From the NCBI GenBank assembly GCA_036023115.1, contig JAYKKT010000079.1, positions 16,269,501 to 16,333,500 on the forward strand: a DNA stretch of 64,000 bases. Direction: 5' to 3'. The notes under the pieces were generated by a model that was not told the DNA's origin, made no database searches, and worked only from the letters and a program-made list of their open reading frames with translations. Numbering within the stretch: position 1 is the first letter of the stretch; the number at the start of each line of letters is the position of its first letter. Positions 48,666 through 63,430 of the stretch are shown piece by piece. The DNA comes from Brasenia schreberi (lineage: Eukaryota; Streptophyta; Magnoliopsida; Nymphaeales; Cabombaceae). Position numbers and translations under genes: made by a program.

Positions 48666-51600
48666 ATGGGGACTCAGGGTACAGACTATAATTATCAGCC
48701 GGTAAGTATTCTGCCCTTAAGAATTTAAATTCTCATATTGTTTCCGTTTTGCACCTTTTACGGTAAAGACGTCCCTAGAGAAGGGAAACGGTTTCTCACC
48801 TTTGGTCAGATGAATAGCATCGAATCCGCAGATTAACTGAGAACCCTTTTTTCGTATCCCATACTTCTCCGATGATCTCAAAGACGAGATTTTCGCGGTG
48901 TCGGTTAATCTTTTTCGTGTCATGACTGATGATGCCTGGAGGAATATTTTTCCCGTCCTATGACGCCGGAAGTTAACTTCCATGCACAAGTCATGGAATG
49001 GAAACTAGGAAATAGTGTCTCGGTGTTTGCTCTATTTCCCCTCTCATTCTTTCTCGATTGCGAGAAGGCCAGAGTGGTACTTGTGTCACGGAAAGTAAGG
49101 GAAAGTTTTACAGTGGGAAAACTCCTCTGTTTTCACTCGCGGTTCCGGGACGCAACTGAATCCCAGACGCTACCTGGTCTGGCCTTGTAGTGTATTGGTT
49201 CCATCACGGTAGTGGATCATCCTGTTAATAGATCTGGACTTGGGTCTTGGCTCGAACCGCCGAGAAATTTGAAATAACTGTACCAGGACACTTGCGCTTG
49301 TTCAACAACTCAACTAGTTCAACACACCCAAGGTGTTAGCTCAAGTGGCAGGACTATCTGACCCGGGCGTCGAGTTCCAATGCCGGGACGGGCAATGAAT
49401 GGTTCAAATAGGTTTTGAGTCCAGAAACGAACCGAGCAGAGAAGGCTAAGGTTTGCAAATCCAAATTTGTGTCGGTCCAAACTCCAAACGCCATGTTGGT
49501 CCGTGCTTCTTCCGTTCCAGCACGAGATGCCATCGAGCTGGATCAAGCAAAAAGGCGTTTCACCTCCACCATCAGAATCAGGATTCAAGCACAAGAAAAT
49601 TCCATTGAGACCCCCGATTTCTTTTGATATGTCCAAAGGCACCTTGTCGAAAATAATTTTGCTTAAAGTCATTTTGGCTGAAAAATCAGAAAAGTACTTT
49701 ATAAACTCCATCGGAATAGACTCACCTAAGAAGAGACATGGAGATGTCTTGAAGGGTGTATTAGTCATATGAGTCATCCTTCGGATGGACTTTAAAGTTA
49801 AACCGAGTCTTAAATAAATATTAAGAAATTCCACTGATGACCTAGCACAATCCTCTTCCTTTCACGTCTAAGAACATAGAATAAGTACGGCAGAGTTGTC
49901 AATCTGATTGAGACATTATTTTATTATCGATGGAGATTTGAGGCCTGAATTTGAGTTAGGTGCAACCGATTTTCCGGAAAAACATAGAGCAAAGTGTCAA
50001 TTTCCGGATTCTTGATCCACCAAGATTTTTCGATTTTACATCCCAAGATTCCCAGGATTCTTTTTGCCATTCATTCCCGATTCTGGCTCCACAAAACTTT
50101 TCCAACTTTACGTCCCCAGATTCTCTGAATTCATTTTACCAAACATGTGAGGAATCCTATGGGATTCTCAAATTCTGGCCCTACTCGAAAAAAAATTCCT
50201 TCTTTACCCGATCCCCAATAACAAGTGTGAAGCCTTTTCTCAGGTAATTTTCTCTCAATCTCAATACCCCTCACTCTTTGAGAGTTGGAATTCTCATTTC
50301 CTGCATTATCAGGGAGAAACACAAGGAGACACATGTTTGAGATTTGCTTTCCATGTTTCGTTTTGTGTCGCAGCTTCTCATGTTTGTGATAAAAATTCGC
50401 AAACCAAATTACCAATCGATTTTTCTTTAGTGGATCTTGCCTAGGCAAGTGCTCGTTCGTTTTCAGTTCGTGTTTAAAATGGCCAAGAACTTGTTTGGAC
50501 TGTGTGGGTCATTTCAAGTTTTTGAAGTGATAGATAATGTCATTGTAGTGCCATTTCATGTTGTGTGGAGAAATGGGTCAACTTGAACACAACCCGGTCC
50601 TTTTCATCTTGCTTAAGCTGATTCTGTTCGTGTCACGTTTAGAAATTGCCACTGCTCTGTATCTTGTGTCAGAAAGAACCTCTCTTTGAGAGAACTTAGG
50701 GATTCACTTGCCATAATCATAATTGTCAAGCCCGCAAAGTCCCTTTGCATTTGGAAAAGGCCAGGAAATGAAGTCAACCCCTACAATGCAGGAAATCAAA
50801 GAAAAGTTGCACCATAAGACAAAGCGACCGCGGATTATTTTGGAATCTGCAGCAGCCGGAGATTCCCTGACTCGCCGGAATTAGTTGTTATCGGACCATT
50901 TGGTAGACAAGTGTCTGAACTATCCTTCACAACCAATTAAAATCTGTTGAAAGGCAATTGCATTCTTAACTAGTCATTGATTTGCCAGAAAAGCCAAAAT
51001 GGTGGTACTCCAGCTTCCACACCCAACAGCCATGGTTGGTGCTGGTGTCCTCAGCCTTCCATATGCCATGTCAAATATGGGATGGTACATACACATTATG
51101 TAATTTAGGAAAACATATTTTGTACATAGCTTTACACTAGTAATCAGATTAAGGTTTTAAACCTTGAATCAACATTTGTTGTGGCCGCACATCTCGGTTG
51201 TAGCATCTATTGGTCCATATCAGCCTAAGACAGCCACAACACAACTACATCCACTATTGATCAACATGGATTATGTGAAAATTGGGGATAATAATCTATT
51301 TCGTCCAAAGGGTATCTGATTATTAATTCATTATATTTGTGATCCTAATAATTTCTTTGATTGAATAATAGGGGTCCTGGCGCTACCATCCTTATCTTGT
51401 CATAATGCCACTGTACACGCTATGGCAAATGGTTGAGATGCATGAAATGGTTCCAGGAAAACGTTTTGACAGATACCATGAACTGGGCCAGCATGCCTTT
51501 GGTGAAAAGCGTTAGGTCTTTATATTGTGGTGCCTCAACAACTTGTGGTTGAAATTGCGGTGAACATTGTATACATGGTTACTGGAGGAAAATCATTGAA

Positions 51601-53086
51601 GAAGTTCCATGATACTGTGTGTTCAAGCTGCAAAAGTATCAAATTGACCTTTTTCATTATGATCTTCGCCTCAGTTCACTTGTACCTCGTCCTTATATCT
51701 CCCCAACTTCAACTCCATTTCTGGTGTATCCCCTTGGCAGCAAGCAGTCATGTCCTTAAGGTATAACCTATTTCCACCCATATAACGTTCCTTTATTATC
51801 TATTATAACTGTCAACCAACTTAGATTCTCCTTGGTTGAATGAGAATAAGTGAATAACACAACGAAATATAGAAGTCAACATGTTAATTTAATTTAGATT
51901 TTGATGTTTGCATTTTCCTACAGTTACTCTACAATTGCTTGGGCAGCTTCTGTAGATAAGGGTGTTCAAGAAGATGTACAATATGGTTACAAAGCTAAGA
52001 GTACAGCAGGAACAGTCTTTAAATTCTTTAGTGCCCTTGGTAATGTGGCTTTTGCCTATGCTGGACACAATGTGGTGCTGGAAATCCAAGCAACAATCCC
52101 ATCTACACCAGAGAAGCCATATCCAAGGTTCCTATGTGAGAGGAGGAGTCGTTGTTGCCTATATAATTGTGGCTTTATGCTACTTCCCTGTTGCTCTTAT
52201 CGGTTACTGGATGTTTGGCAATGATGTTAAGGACAACATCCTCATCTCTTTTAGAGAAAACCAGCATGGTTGATTGCAATGGCTAACATGTTTGTGGTCA
52301 TCCATGTCATTGGAAGTTACCAGGTATTCACTAAATTCTCTGTGTATTCTCAACAGATTATCTAAGTTCTGACCTTAAAGCAGTATCTTTCATGACGACT
52401 GTATGGCCTAAACATATGCCATGGTTTCTTGGTATTGGAATTAGATTTACGCGATGCCAGTCTTCGATATGATTGAGACAGTACTGGTGAAGAAGCTTCA
52501 CTTTAGACCTTCCTTTCCGCTTCGCTTGGTCTCGCGCAGTTTGTATGTCGGTAAGTGATCTTTTCATACTGTGACTCTTTGATCAAGTGCTATGATTAGA
52601 ATTCCTTCTTTCCTTACTTGGTTTCCTTTCCACATGTTGCAGCATTCACATGCTTTGTTGCTATCACCTTCCCTTTCTTTGGAGGCCTGCTTGGCTTCTT
52701 TGGAGGATTTGCATTCGCGCCCACCACATATTTCGTGAGTACATCATATTTCCTGAAGTTAATCTCAATCAATCCTTTTAGAACTTCATTGTACTAAATC
52801 TTGTTCTTTTACCCATAAGCTCCCATGCGTCATGTGGCTGGCAATTTACAAGCCGAAAAGATTCAGCTTATCTTGGATTATAAACTGGGTATGTCTAATT
52901 TATTCAATCGAGATTCTGTTTCTATGCTTATAATTAGTGATATCTGATTAAGCTAGTTGGCTAAATGAGTTTTGTTATATACAACAGATCTGCATTATTC
53001 TCGGTGTCTTGCTCATGATTCTATCACCGATTGGAGGCCTCAGAACAATCATTGTTGATGCTAAGAACTACAGGTTCTACTCGTGA
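48666..53086 (+). pseudogene. Lysine/histidine transporter-like (LHT), copy 1, broken
   Basis: This is an amino-acid/proton symporter of the AAAP family (LHT group, plasma membrane). Candidate exons are 48666-48700 (MGTQGTDYNYQ), about 50980-51084, 51372-51760, 51924-52323, 52446-52550, 52643-52734, 52820-52888 and 52988-53086, with GT donors and AG acceptors. Diagnostic strings are [55 protein letters not shown] and [13 protein letters not shown] sequence. The last four exons read openly, from [15 protein letters not shown] to IINW and VDAKNYRFYS*. The earlier exons carry lesions: an indel pair at AKWWYS near 51000, a stop at 51393, a 2-nt insertion near 51510, and further shifts near 51680, 52112 and 52250. 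The start of exon 2 is also eroded. I infer a pseudogene; sequence errors could mimic some indels, but not so many. Confidence 0.82.
49325..49400 (+). mobile_element. Possible tRNA-derived SINE relic in LHT intron 1
   Basis: aaggtgttagctcaagtggc resembles an A box and gtcgagttccaatgccggga a B box about 30 bp further on. The 3' part does not match copies A-C clearly. Confidence 0.4.
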
Positions 53087-53364
53087 TCGGTTTCTGTGGA
53101 TTCACGTCGAAGGTTCCAATGCGGAAAAGGAAATCTGCAAAGCCTGGTTGTGTTGTAAAATTGATTTTGGAGGTCGTTTTCTCCCAAGCAAAGTATGATA
53201 GTGAGAAGAACGTACTACACGGATAGGTTTCTGTAGAAACTGCTGACCTATGTCATCCAATGCCCCTCTCTCAAATGTTTGTCGTTATAGTTATGCAAGC
53301 AGCTTGTTTTATTCTTTCCTTTGGTGGAGTGTGTACACCTTTATAATGAGGTAATAAAAATCTA

Positions 53365-53366
<2 letters not shown>

Positions 53367-53421
<55 letters not shown>
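53367..53421. repeat. (CT)n microsatellite, about 55 bp
   Basis: An uninterrupted TC dinucleotide run about 280 bp downstream of the LHT copy 1 stop. Confidence 0.95.
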
Positions 53422-53422
<1 letters not shown>

Positions 53423-54235
53423 GAGCGTAATTCCGTCAAACGGAAACCATGCTTTCTCTTTTCTGCTCCTTACAATCAACTTTTGAGAAGTTACAAATCA
53501 TCAACTCATTCTCTGTCCCTTGAGGTATTCAGATGGTTCATATAGGTTGATGAAATTGTGTTCTTTCCCCTCAGGTGTATTTAAATCGAAGGTCCAAAAC
53601 CATACAACAACGATCATGCAGCAATCATGTTTTGCGAAAAGACGCAGCTTTAATTTTGGTAAATTATCAGTTTCATCATAAATAACTTGCAAGATATTTT
53701 TTTGTGAAGACACCACAAAAGCCAAGCTCACGACCTATTCACGAGCTACTCATGTTCGTCGAGCTCGATCCGTGGTCCAGCTTCTCCAAAGCCAAGCTCG
53801 AGCACGAAAACTGCAGATTGGGAAGCTTATAAACCTATATATCTATAGGTATGCACAAACACACACACTGTTGGAGCTCGAGTCATTTCAAGGTAATTGG
53901 TGAGCTCAATCTTGAGCAGAGGCTGATCGAGTCCCTCTGTTGCATCGAGCTCAAATGAGCCTAGTGGGCTGGCTAAAGTTGTTCGAGAATATTCTTGAGC
54001 TCGAGCCTAAAGATTGAAGCTTGATCCAGCTCATGCTCAAGCTCGAACTGAGCATTTTCTTGATCAGCTGTATCGTTCTTGACTCGGTTCGAACCTACTT
54101 ACAAAGTAAAGTCTAATCTAATATACAAATAGAAGAGAAGTGCATGCTCATTGCAGAACGGTACGATATTCTACTTCTATGCCCACTTATCTCCATTTCA
54201 ATCTATGCGCTTATAAAAAAGAAGGCGTTATTAGA

Positions 54236-54475
54236 GGTACGCGTGTTCATGGTTGTGTTTGGTTCGGTTCTAGTCTCAACCTCAAACCAAACCGTTACTC
54301 TCGGTTCTTAACTTTTGGAGAACCGAGCCAAACCATGCTATGTCACCAGTTCTGGTTTGGTTTGGTTCTGAACCACAGTTATACTTATTTAAGAATTTTG
54401 CTAAATATAATGTATTATGCCATTAGATTATTTAGATCTATGCTTCACAGGTTATAAAACTCCTATGCACACCAC
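54236..54475 (+). repeat. Dispersed GGTTC family, copy 3
   Basis: Contains gtttggttcggttctagtct, caacctcaaaccaaaccgtt, cggttcttaacttttggaga and gccaaaccatgctatg. The left end tagaggtacgcgtgttcatg and the right end cctatgcacaccacta are roughly inverted (TAG..GTGT..CATG), suggesting a hAT-type MITE. No target duplication was found. Confidence 0.5.
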
Positions 54476-55049
54476 TAATTTTTTTTGCTAGAACTGAACC
54501 ACTATTTTTTTTTGCTAGAACCGAACCAAATCAATGCCTAACTATGTCCAAACCCAACTTCTTTTATGCAAACCAAAACCATCCCAAATTGTATCCTATT
54601 CGAATTAAAACTTGGTTTTCAGTTGGATCCCATTGAGTTCAACCAAACCCAAATCCTAATCTACTTTTTGGTCCATAACTCAAAACCTCTTGGGTTGGAT
54701 CCAATTCAATCTCTTTATCTAAAAGTTTAATTTCAAATTAGATCCAATTGAACATAGTCCAATCCCAACTTGCGCTAGGTCAAATCCATTTCTAACTCGC
54801 TCCCAATCCAAAACCCGCTTCTCTTAATGATATCTTTACTTAACAACCTAGACAATCAGTTTTGCGACAAGTCATATGTTTAGAGGTTCACCAAATACAT
54901 AATTTAAGAAATGCAGATTTCTTAAAGCAAGCAATTTTGTACCATTAGATATCAACTTTGACTCCTTAGATAAAGAAAAGCTTCGACGGACAGAATGTAC
55001 TGACTCACATCACACAAAAAGCGTTAGGAATTTCTTATTTCAAGCTCTG

Positions 55050-57218
<2,169 letters not shown>

Positions 57219-57757
57219 CCAACTTGAAAAAAATGAGCACAAGAGATCCTTTCTTACGTATATATTATATATATATTATGTGTGTGTACACACACACTAT
57301 AGAGAGTGTTCTGTAGTAAGATGTGAGTTGGGAGATCCTTTCTTACGTTCCACGTCCAATTACAAGTAATTCTAGGTGACTATTGCATACCTTGAGATCT
57401 CTTTCCTCGTGTGTGTGTGTGTGTGTGTGTAAACGGTGTGTGTGTGTTTGGTCAAGAGAAAACCATCCAAACGTACAAATCATCAAGTCATCAGATGGTT
57501 CATATAGGGTAAGCAATTTTTGTTATTTCCCCTCTAGTGGATTTAAATCGAAGGCCCGAACCGATGCAACGTGCGATTAAATCGATTAGTATTTGTATGG
57601 ATTCAAACCTCAAACATTTTCTGAGAGGACCCGAAGTTCAATTGGGTGAAATCCAGATTCCGGGCACCTCTCTCATAAATAGGTTCAAGACTAGGTCATT
57701 GACACGACAGAAAACGACCTAATACCAAAATTGAATACCATTTAGTTGCGTTCAAAG
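57219..57757. other. Downstream flank of LHT copy 2
   Basis: Contains a (TA)n/(CA)n stretch near 57260-57300 and a (GT)n run at 57409-57431. Short frames are compositional. No gene is recognised. Confidence 0.45.
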
Positions 57758-57925
57758 CAGTAGCGGATCTATAAACTCTTTTGGGATGGGGAAAGGGCCC
57801 CTTCAAATGGTTTCGGGTGAGGCGAAAGCCCATGGATCTCACTGTGGGCTATAGACTTTAAGTTGATTTTCGAAATTTCAGGTGGAGTGAACACCTCACC
57901 TCATCTCAATATAGATCTGCTACTG
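57758..57925. mobile_element. hAT-type MITE, 168 bp, with target duplication
   Basis: The ends CAGTAGCGGATCTATA and TATAGATCTGCTACTG are inverted repeats matching at 15 of 16. The flanking octamers gttcaaag (57750-57757) and attcaaag (57926-57933) match at 7 of 8, fitting the 8-bp duplication of hAT. There is no coding capacity. Related copies lie at 20547 and possibly 48004. Confidence 0.85.
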
Positions 57926-59293
57926 ATTCAAAGGATCAATTAAATTGATTCATACCAATTAAACTTATCCAAATTGATGGTCTGGTCTGGTTCTTTTGTT
58001 TCCTAGTTTAGTTTGGTCTGCTTTGAGTCTAAGGAAAATGTTTTGTATAATTTGTTCATGACTGCAGTTCGGGACTGGTGGTTTTTGCTTCCAATTCCAA
58101 AATCCCATCTCATTCCATGATTTTTTCAAATGAAACTAGAATTAAACTTGGCCTGACTCCAAAGTTGGAACTGTTGAAGAACCGGATCCAGAACCACAAT
58201 TAACCTGAAGGAGACAACTGCTTCCTTCACATGAGGTAAACCTGAGAAGTCACTTTTTAGAAGTATCATTATTTTACTTTTTAACATTAGAAATCGACGA
58301 GCTATCTCAAGAAATAGAAGATTTAAAACCAACCCAGCCTCAATTATAGAGTGGCTGCTCATACATCATCTCATTTGTTTCCTTTCTTTTTCTTCTTTCT
58401 CTTTTCTAATTGTAAGTTTTCTCTTAGTTTAATAAATATTTCTGTTTTCTTCTCTCTTTTTCTCATGAGTTTGGTATTTCTATATTGATTAAATTGCACA
58501 ATCAAACTCACATCTACCAACTTACTGTAAATCCTTTCTGACTTCAAAATTTACCAAAAATCTATCTCATGTTAGATTTTTTTAAAAAATTCTTACACAC
58601 TTAGAGACCTTGTTTTGCATGCTTTTCAATGGATTAGGAACCACTTGAATCCAAATTCAAGCAACTCACATACGAAAGAAATAAATTGAGAAGACCTCCA
58701 GAACACTCGAAAGGAGCTCCCAAAGATAGTTAAATGCTTGATCGTGACCAATCCTCACTGTAATACAATCACTCAAGTTTCATGGTTCGAGCTCTTGCCA
58801 GACCTTGCATTCTCTGACATTGGCCCACATTCTGTTGAAGTATCAAATGGACCATTCGTGTCATTTGAACTGAGTCGTTCTTCCTACAATCCAATTGTAA
58901 GTATTTCAACATTTTGAAGAAAAGCTTGAGTACAATCACTTGAGATTGAACCATACTTATGTTTGTTCTTATAATGTAAAAACCAACTTTTGGGATTAGG
59001 TTAGCGTGGTATTATTTCCTAGAACTAAGCAAATTTAATTTGGTGTCTTGTACTTGTTTTGGTATCTTGTGTATCAGGTCTCAAGCCACAGGTCACTCCC
59101 TTGACCCATAGAGAGTGAGGTGATAAAAGAAGTCTAAGTCAACATTATTCAAATAACTAAACAATGAATTTTTACAACTAAAATCCAAAATTTTTACATT
59201 TATCAATGAACAGTGGGGTCCACCAAACAATCAATTCTACGATTCTTCAATCCACAGTCTAAATCCAAAGTACAACCCAATAATTAAAATAGC
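57926..59293. other. Intergenic, no gene recognised
   Basis: AT-rich. Around 57960-58180 are degenerate ggtctgg/ggttct and gaaccgg strings like those of the GGTTC family. CT-rich tracts lie at 58380-58470. Short minus-strand frames near 58130-58950 have no domains. Confidence 0.4.
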
Positions 59294-59304
59294 TATCTTT
59301 ATAG

Positions 59305-61609
59305 TCAATACAATCTTCAAAAAACGAGATGAACATTTAATTACTTATAAGAGTGGCTTATCACAAACACAAATTGATTACTTTATTTGTAGAAAAAAAG
59401 ATAGAGCGTGTTGTAACGATTGTAAGGTAATTCCAGGAGAAAGCTTAACCACCCAACATCGACTTTTAGTTATGGATTTACAAATAAAAAAATGGACAAA
59501 GAAGAAAAGAGTGCATCGAGCTATTCGGACTAAATGGTGGAACCTCAAAAGTGAGAAAGAAGATATATTTAAACAAAAAGTCCTTCAAGGAGATGTTTGG
59601 AATTATGTTGGCACACCCTCTGATATGTAGAACAATATGGCTATACATATTAAGAAAGTGGCGAAAGATGTGTTAGGGGTATCTAAGGGAGGTGTACCGG
59701 CACAAAAAGAAGCTTGGTGGTGGAGTGAAGTAGTACAAAACAAAATCAAGGCAAAGAGGGCATGTTACAAATTACATTATGCTAAGAAAACTAGTGAAAC
59801 TTTAGAAGCTTATAAGAAAGCAAAGAATGAAGCAAAAAAGGCCGTTAGTGAAGCGAAAGCTAAGATTTGGGAGGACTTATATAAAAAACTCAACTCAAAA
59901 GAGGGTGAAAGAGATATTTTTAGGATAGCTAGGGCTAGAGATAAGAAAACTAAAGATCTTAATTATGTTAGATGCATACAAGACGAGGATGAAAAAATTC
60001 TAGTGGCAAATGATGATATAAGAAATAGATGGAAAAACTATTTTTATAATCTTTTTAATGAAAATAAAGATGTTAGTATTAGTTTAGGAGATTTAGCCAA
60101 GTCAGAAAAGTATATAAACCACAATTTCTACCGACGTATTCAAAAGAATGAAGTCAAAGAGGCTCTTAAACATATGAAGAGTGGTAAATCGGTAGGACCA
60201 GATAATATTCCTATAGAAGTTTGGAAAATACTAGGAGAAATAGGAATCACTTGGCTCACAAGACTATTTAATGAAATATGGAAAAACCAAAAGATGCCCG
60301 AGGAATGGAGAGCAAGTACACTTATACCCGTATATAAGAACAAGGGAGACATTCAAAATTGTGCGAATTATCGAGGTATCAAGTTAATGAGTCATACTAT
60401 GAAATTATGGGAAAGAATTATTGAACGTAGGTTAAGACAAGTATCAAGTACAACAGAGAACCAATTTGGATTTATGCCAGGTAGATCTACTATTGAAGCG
60501 ATTCACCTTTTGAGACGTCTTATGGAACATTTTAGAGCAAAAAAGAAAGACCTTCACATGATATTTATTGATCTAGAAAAAGCTTATGATAGGGTACCGA
60601 GGGAGGTTCTTTGGAGAACTTTGGAAAAAGAGGTATCCCATTGACATATATTAACCTTATAAGAGACATGTATGATGGTGCAAAAACATGTGTGAGGACT
60701 CATGAAGGAACGACAGACTTCTTTGAAGTTAATATTGGGTTACATCAAGGATCAACTTTAAGTCCATACTTATTTATAATGGTGATGGATGAGTTAACAA
60801 AACATATTCAAGATGAAGTACCTTGGTGTATGTTATTTGCAGATGACATTGTATTAGTGGAGGAGTCTAAGGAAAAAGTTAATAGAAAATTGGAACTATG
60901 GAGAGAAACATTAGAAAACAAAGGCCTCCGACTTAGTAGAACAAAGACAGAATATATGGAATGTAAGTTTGATCATTTGGCTACTTCAGAGGACATAGAA
61001 ATTAAAATTGGCACACATTGCATTCCCCAAAAGGAAAGTTTTAAATACCTAGGGTCAATTTTTCAAAGTGATGGAAGAATTGATGGAGATGTTACACATA
61101 GAATTAATGCTGGTTGGTTAAAATGGAGAGGAGCATCAGGTATTCTTTGTGATAAGAAGATACCATTAAAATTAAAAGGTAAATATTATAGAGCAGCAGT
61201 TAGGCCTGCCATGTTTTATGGTTCTGAGTGTTGGGCAGTTAATCATCAACATGTACAAAAGATGTCTGTGACAGAAATGAAGATGTTGAGATGGATGAGT
61301 GGTCATACAAGAAAAGACCGTATACATAATGAGGTTATTAGAAACAAATTAGGAGTGGCACCAATAGAGGATAAAATGAGAGAACATCGTTTAAGATGGT
61401 TTGGACATATAGAAAGAAGATCAAAAGAAGAACCTGTAAGAAGGTTAGAAAACCTAAATTTGGAAAGTATTAAAAGAGGTAGAGGACGACCACAAAAGTG
61501 TTGGAAAGAAACAATAAAGAATGATCTAGCTTATTGGGAGTTAACTGCTAACATGGCACACGATAGAGATCTGTGGAAACAAAGAATCCATGTAGCCGAC
61601 CCCGTCTAG
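59305..61609 (+). pseudogene. LINE ORF: endonuclease end, reverse transcriptase, C-terminal region
   Basis: Non-LTR reverse transcriptase of the RTE clade. The frame starts within the endonuclease end (YKSGLSQTQIDYF), then stops at a TAG near 59627 where a Trp is expected. 59637-60644 reads the linker and RT front: [49 protein letters not shown] and [16 protein letters not shown] one-base insertion in an A-run near 60627 shifts the frame. 60611-61609 carries GLHQGSTLSPYLF, the active site FADDIVL, SRTKTEYMECKFD, RRGASG-type thumb sequence and the C-terminal MLRWMSGHTRKDRIHNE. Just two lesions, so it is recent; loss of the endonuclease N-terminus makes it immobile on its own. Confidence 0.92.
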
Positions 61610-61625
61610 TATGGGAAAAGGCTTA

Positions 61626-61655
<30 letters not shown>
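61626..61655. repeat. (TTG)n tail of the LINE
   Basis: About ten TTG units end the element immediately before its right target duplication, as is usual for plant RTE LINEs. Confidence 0.93.
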
Positions 61656-61658
<3 letters not shown>

Positions 61659-61666
61659 CTTTATAG

Positions 61667-63430
61667 AGATCGATAGTATCAATGCTACAACCTCCTTAAC
61701 CACCTCATAGTATTTGCTAATTTGATCATGTAATATAATAAAACATCAATACCACAATTATGCTCATACATATATGTGATCTCTCCACTGCAACAAACAT
61801 ACAAAAAATATACATGTTTCATATCATATGCATATAAGTTAAAAATCTATATCATCGTTCATATCAACATTATTAATACAAACATACATGCATAACCAAA
61901 CACATCAACAATGCAAATTTAATTTCGATATCAAAACCACTACTGTGTCCAACCACAACCATGCCGTCATTGGAGTCCTGTGATACCTCCTCATATCTTG
62001 ACGTGTGGCCTTTGATAGACGTATAACACAAGCTAATCAGGTCCTCAACCTTGACAGACGGTAAAACAACGTATTAAGTCCTACTCTTGAGTCTAAAGGC
62101 CGCATTTTTCAAAAATCACCCAAGTAGGATAATGCTTTTTATACAATTATGTAAAAAAGCCCAAAGTTATATTCTGTCACCTAGGACATCTCATGCTTCC
62201 ATACAATTACGTCAAAAAATCCGAGTCACATCCTTTCACCTAGGATATCTCCCCATCTCAAGACATCCATAACATTTCATATCATATTTCTCATCTTTAA
62301 GTATCAAAATTATATATCTAGATTCAATATCCAAAATTATTTCTTTTTAAAACACTCACCACTCTCATAGGTTTACCATAACCAAGGTGTATCTTATGAT
62401 ACAACGAGCTGTTAAATGCAAGCTAAAAGTGTGCATGAATGACCAACAAAGTAGCCAATAGGTTAGCATCAATTGACACATCCATTCGAAAATTATTATC
62501 CTTCTCATCCTGATGATACAACAGGTCTTGACAACAGACCAGGGTTCCATGTCAATTGATATTTCATCCCACATTGAAACCAACAAGTTGACACTATGAG
62601 ATACGACCATCTACCATTTAACGACATCCCATACCACTATGAAAATAGTGGATTCATATCTAATAATGTTGACTTACACTCAAGCACACTCATGCAATCT
62701 ATCATCAATGTAGATAATGAAGTAATTTACAATACACATATTAAGTAGGTCGATAATCATTTCAAGGTATTTACAAAATAGTTATGTATCATTTAAAATC
62801 AAGCAAAACTATTTCTAACATATACCTGAAAAGAGAATACATCCACTTACTCAACTTTCTAGTAAGATTTAATATCTTAGGTGACCCATCCTCTCCAAAT
62901 CATCTCAATTCGCATGTAAATAAATATAAATTCATGATTAAAATATCCACTATTTGATAATAAAATCAACAGTTCAATTGATAAGTGAATCAAAATCTAA
63001 ATGGTTTCTATTAAAAAATATCCTAATGGATCATGCATAAAGGTCTTAAATCCAAATTTTATAATGTAAAATGACTAGATTTGTTTTATAAATCTTAATA
63101 AAAACATCATCTTTACAGACTATACTCGACTACGAACCCAACGCTAACAATCGCGTGGAAAGAAAAGTGTTAGAAATAGCCTCAAAACACCCATAACCTT
63201 GTCTGGATCAAAATAAGCTTAACTGGTTCAGAACTGTATCATTAAAATACAATTCAGATTCGTGTCCAGCTCAGCATGACACACTCGTGTCTGCCACGAC
63301 ACGAACCTTCATCCTCCACTGATCCTCAGCCAAATCCGACCGTTTGGAGGGCCATTTTCAACCTAATCAAGACGAAACAGTCCCACAAACCCCGCTTCCA
63401 TTATTTGCCGACGGCCGGTGATTTCGCCAA
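61667..63430. other. Intergenic, no gene recognised
   Basis: AT-rich DNA with a diverged 60-bp tandem duplication near 62131-62250. The style (tcctcatatc, gacgtgtggc, cctaggacatctc) hints at an LTR of unknown type, but no paired copy was found in the window. Confidence 0.35.
62131..62250. repeat. About 60-bp tandem duplication, diverged
   Basis: Units at about 62131-62191 and 62192-62250 share atgctt, tacaatta(t/c)gt, aaaaaa, cccaaag/ccgagt and (t/c)cacctagga(c/t)atctc. Confidence 0.75.

Larger units (their letters stand above)
53087..55040. other. Spacer between the two LHT copies
   Basis: Holds the probable 3' UTR of copy 1, a (CT)n microsatellite (53367-53421), a block rich in gagctcg/cgagctc strings (53730-54060) and the GGTTC repeat at 54236. 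No gene is recognised. Confidence 0.5.
59294..61666 (+). mobile_element. RTE-type LINE, 5'-truncated, with exact 11-bp target duplication
   Basis: Body about 59305-61655, flanked by tatctttatag at 59294-59304 and 61656-61666. The 5' junction lies within endonuclease codons (IVNTIFKK), and the left duplication overlaps LINE sequence by microhomology (tctttatag). The 3' end is gacccc followed by gtctagtatgggaaaaggct and (TTG)n. It is the best-preserved LINE in the window and the reference for the other fragments. Confidence 0.92.

Noticed and set aside
49319..49834. 171-codon minus-strand frame inside LHT intron 1
   Set aside because: It overlaps a tRNA-like repeat, has plus-strand frames across the same bases and shows no recognisable motif.
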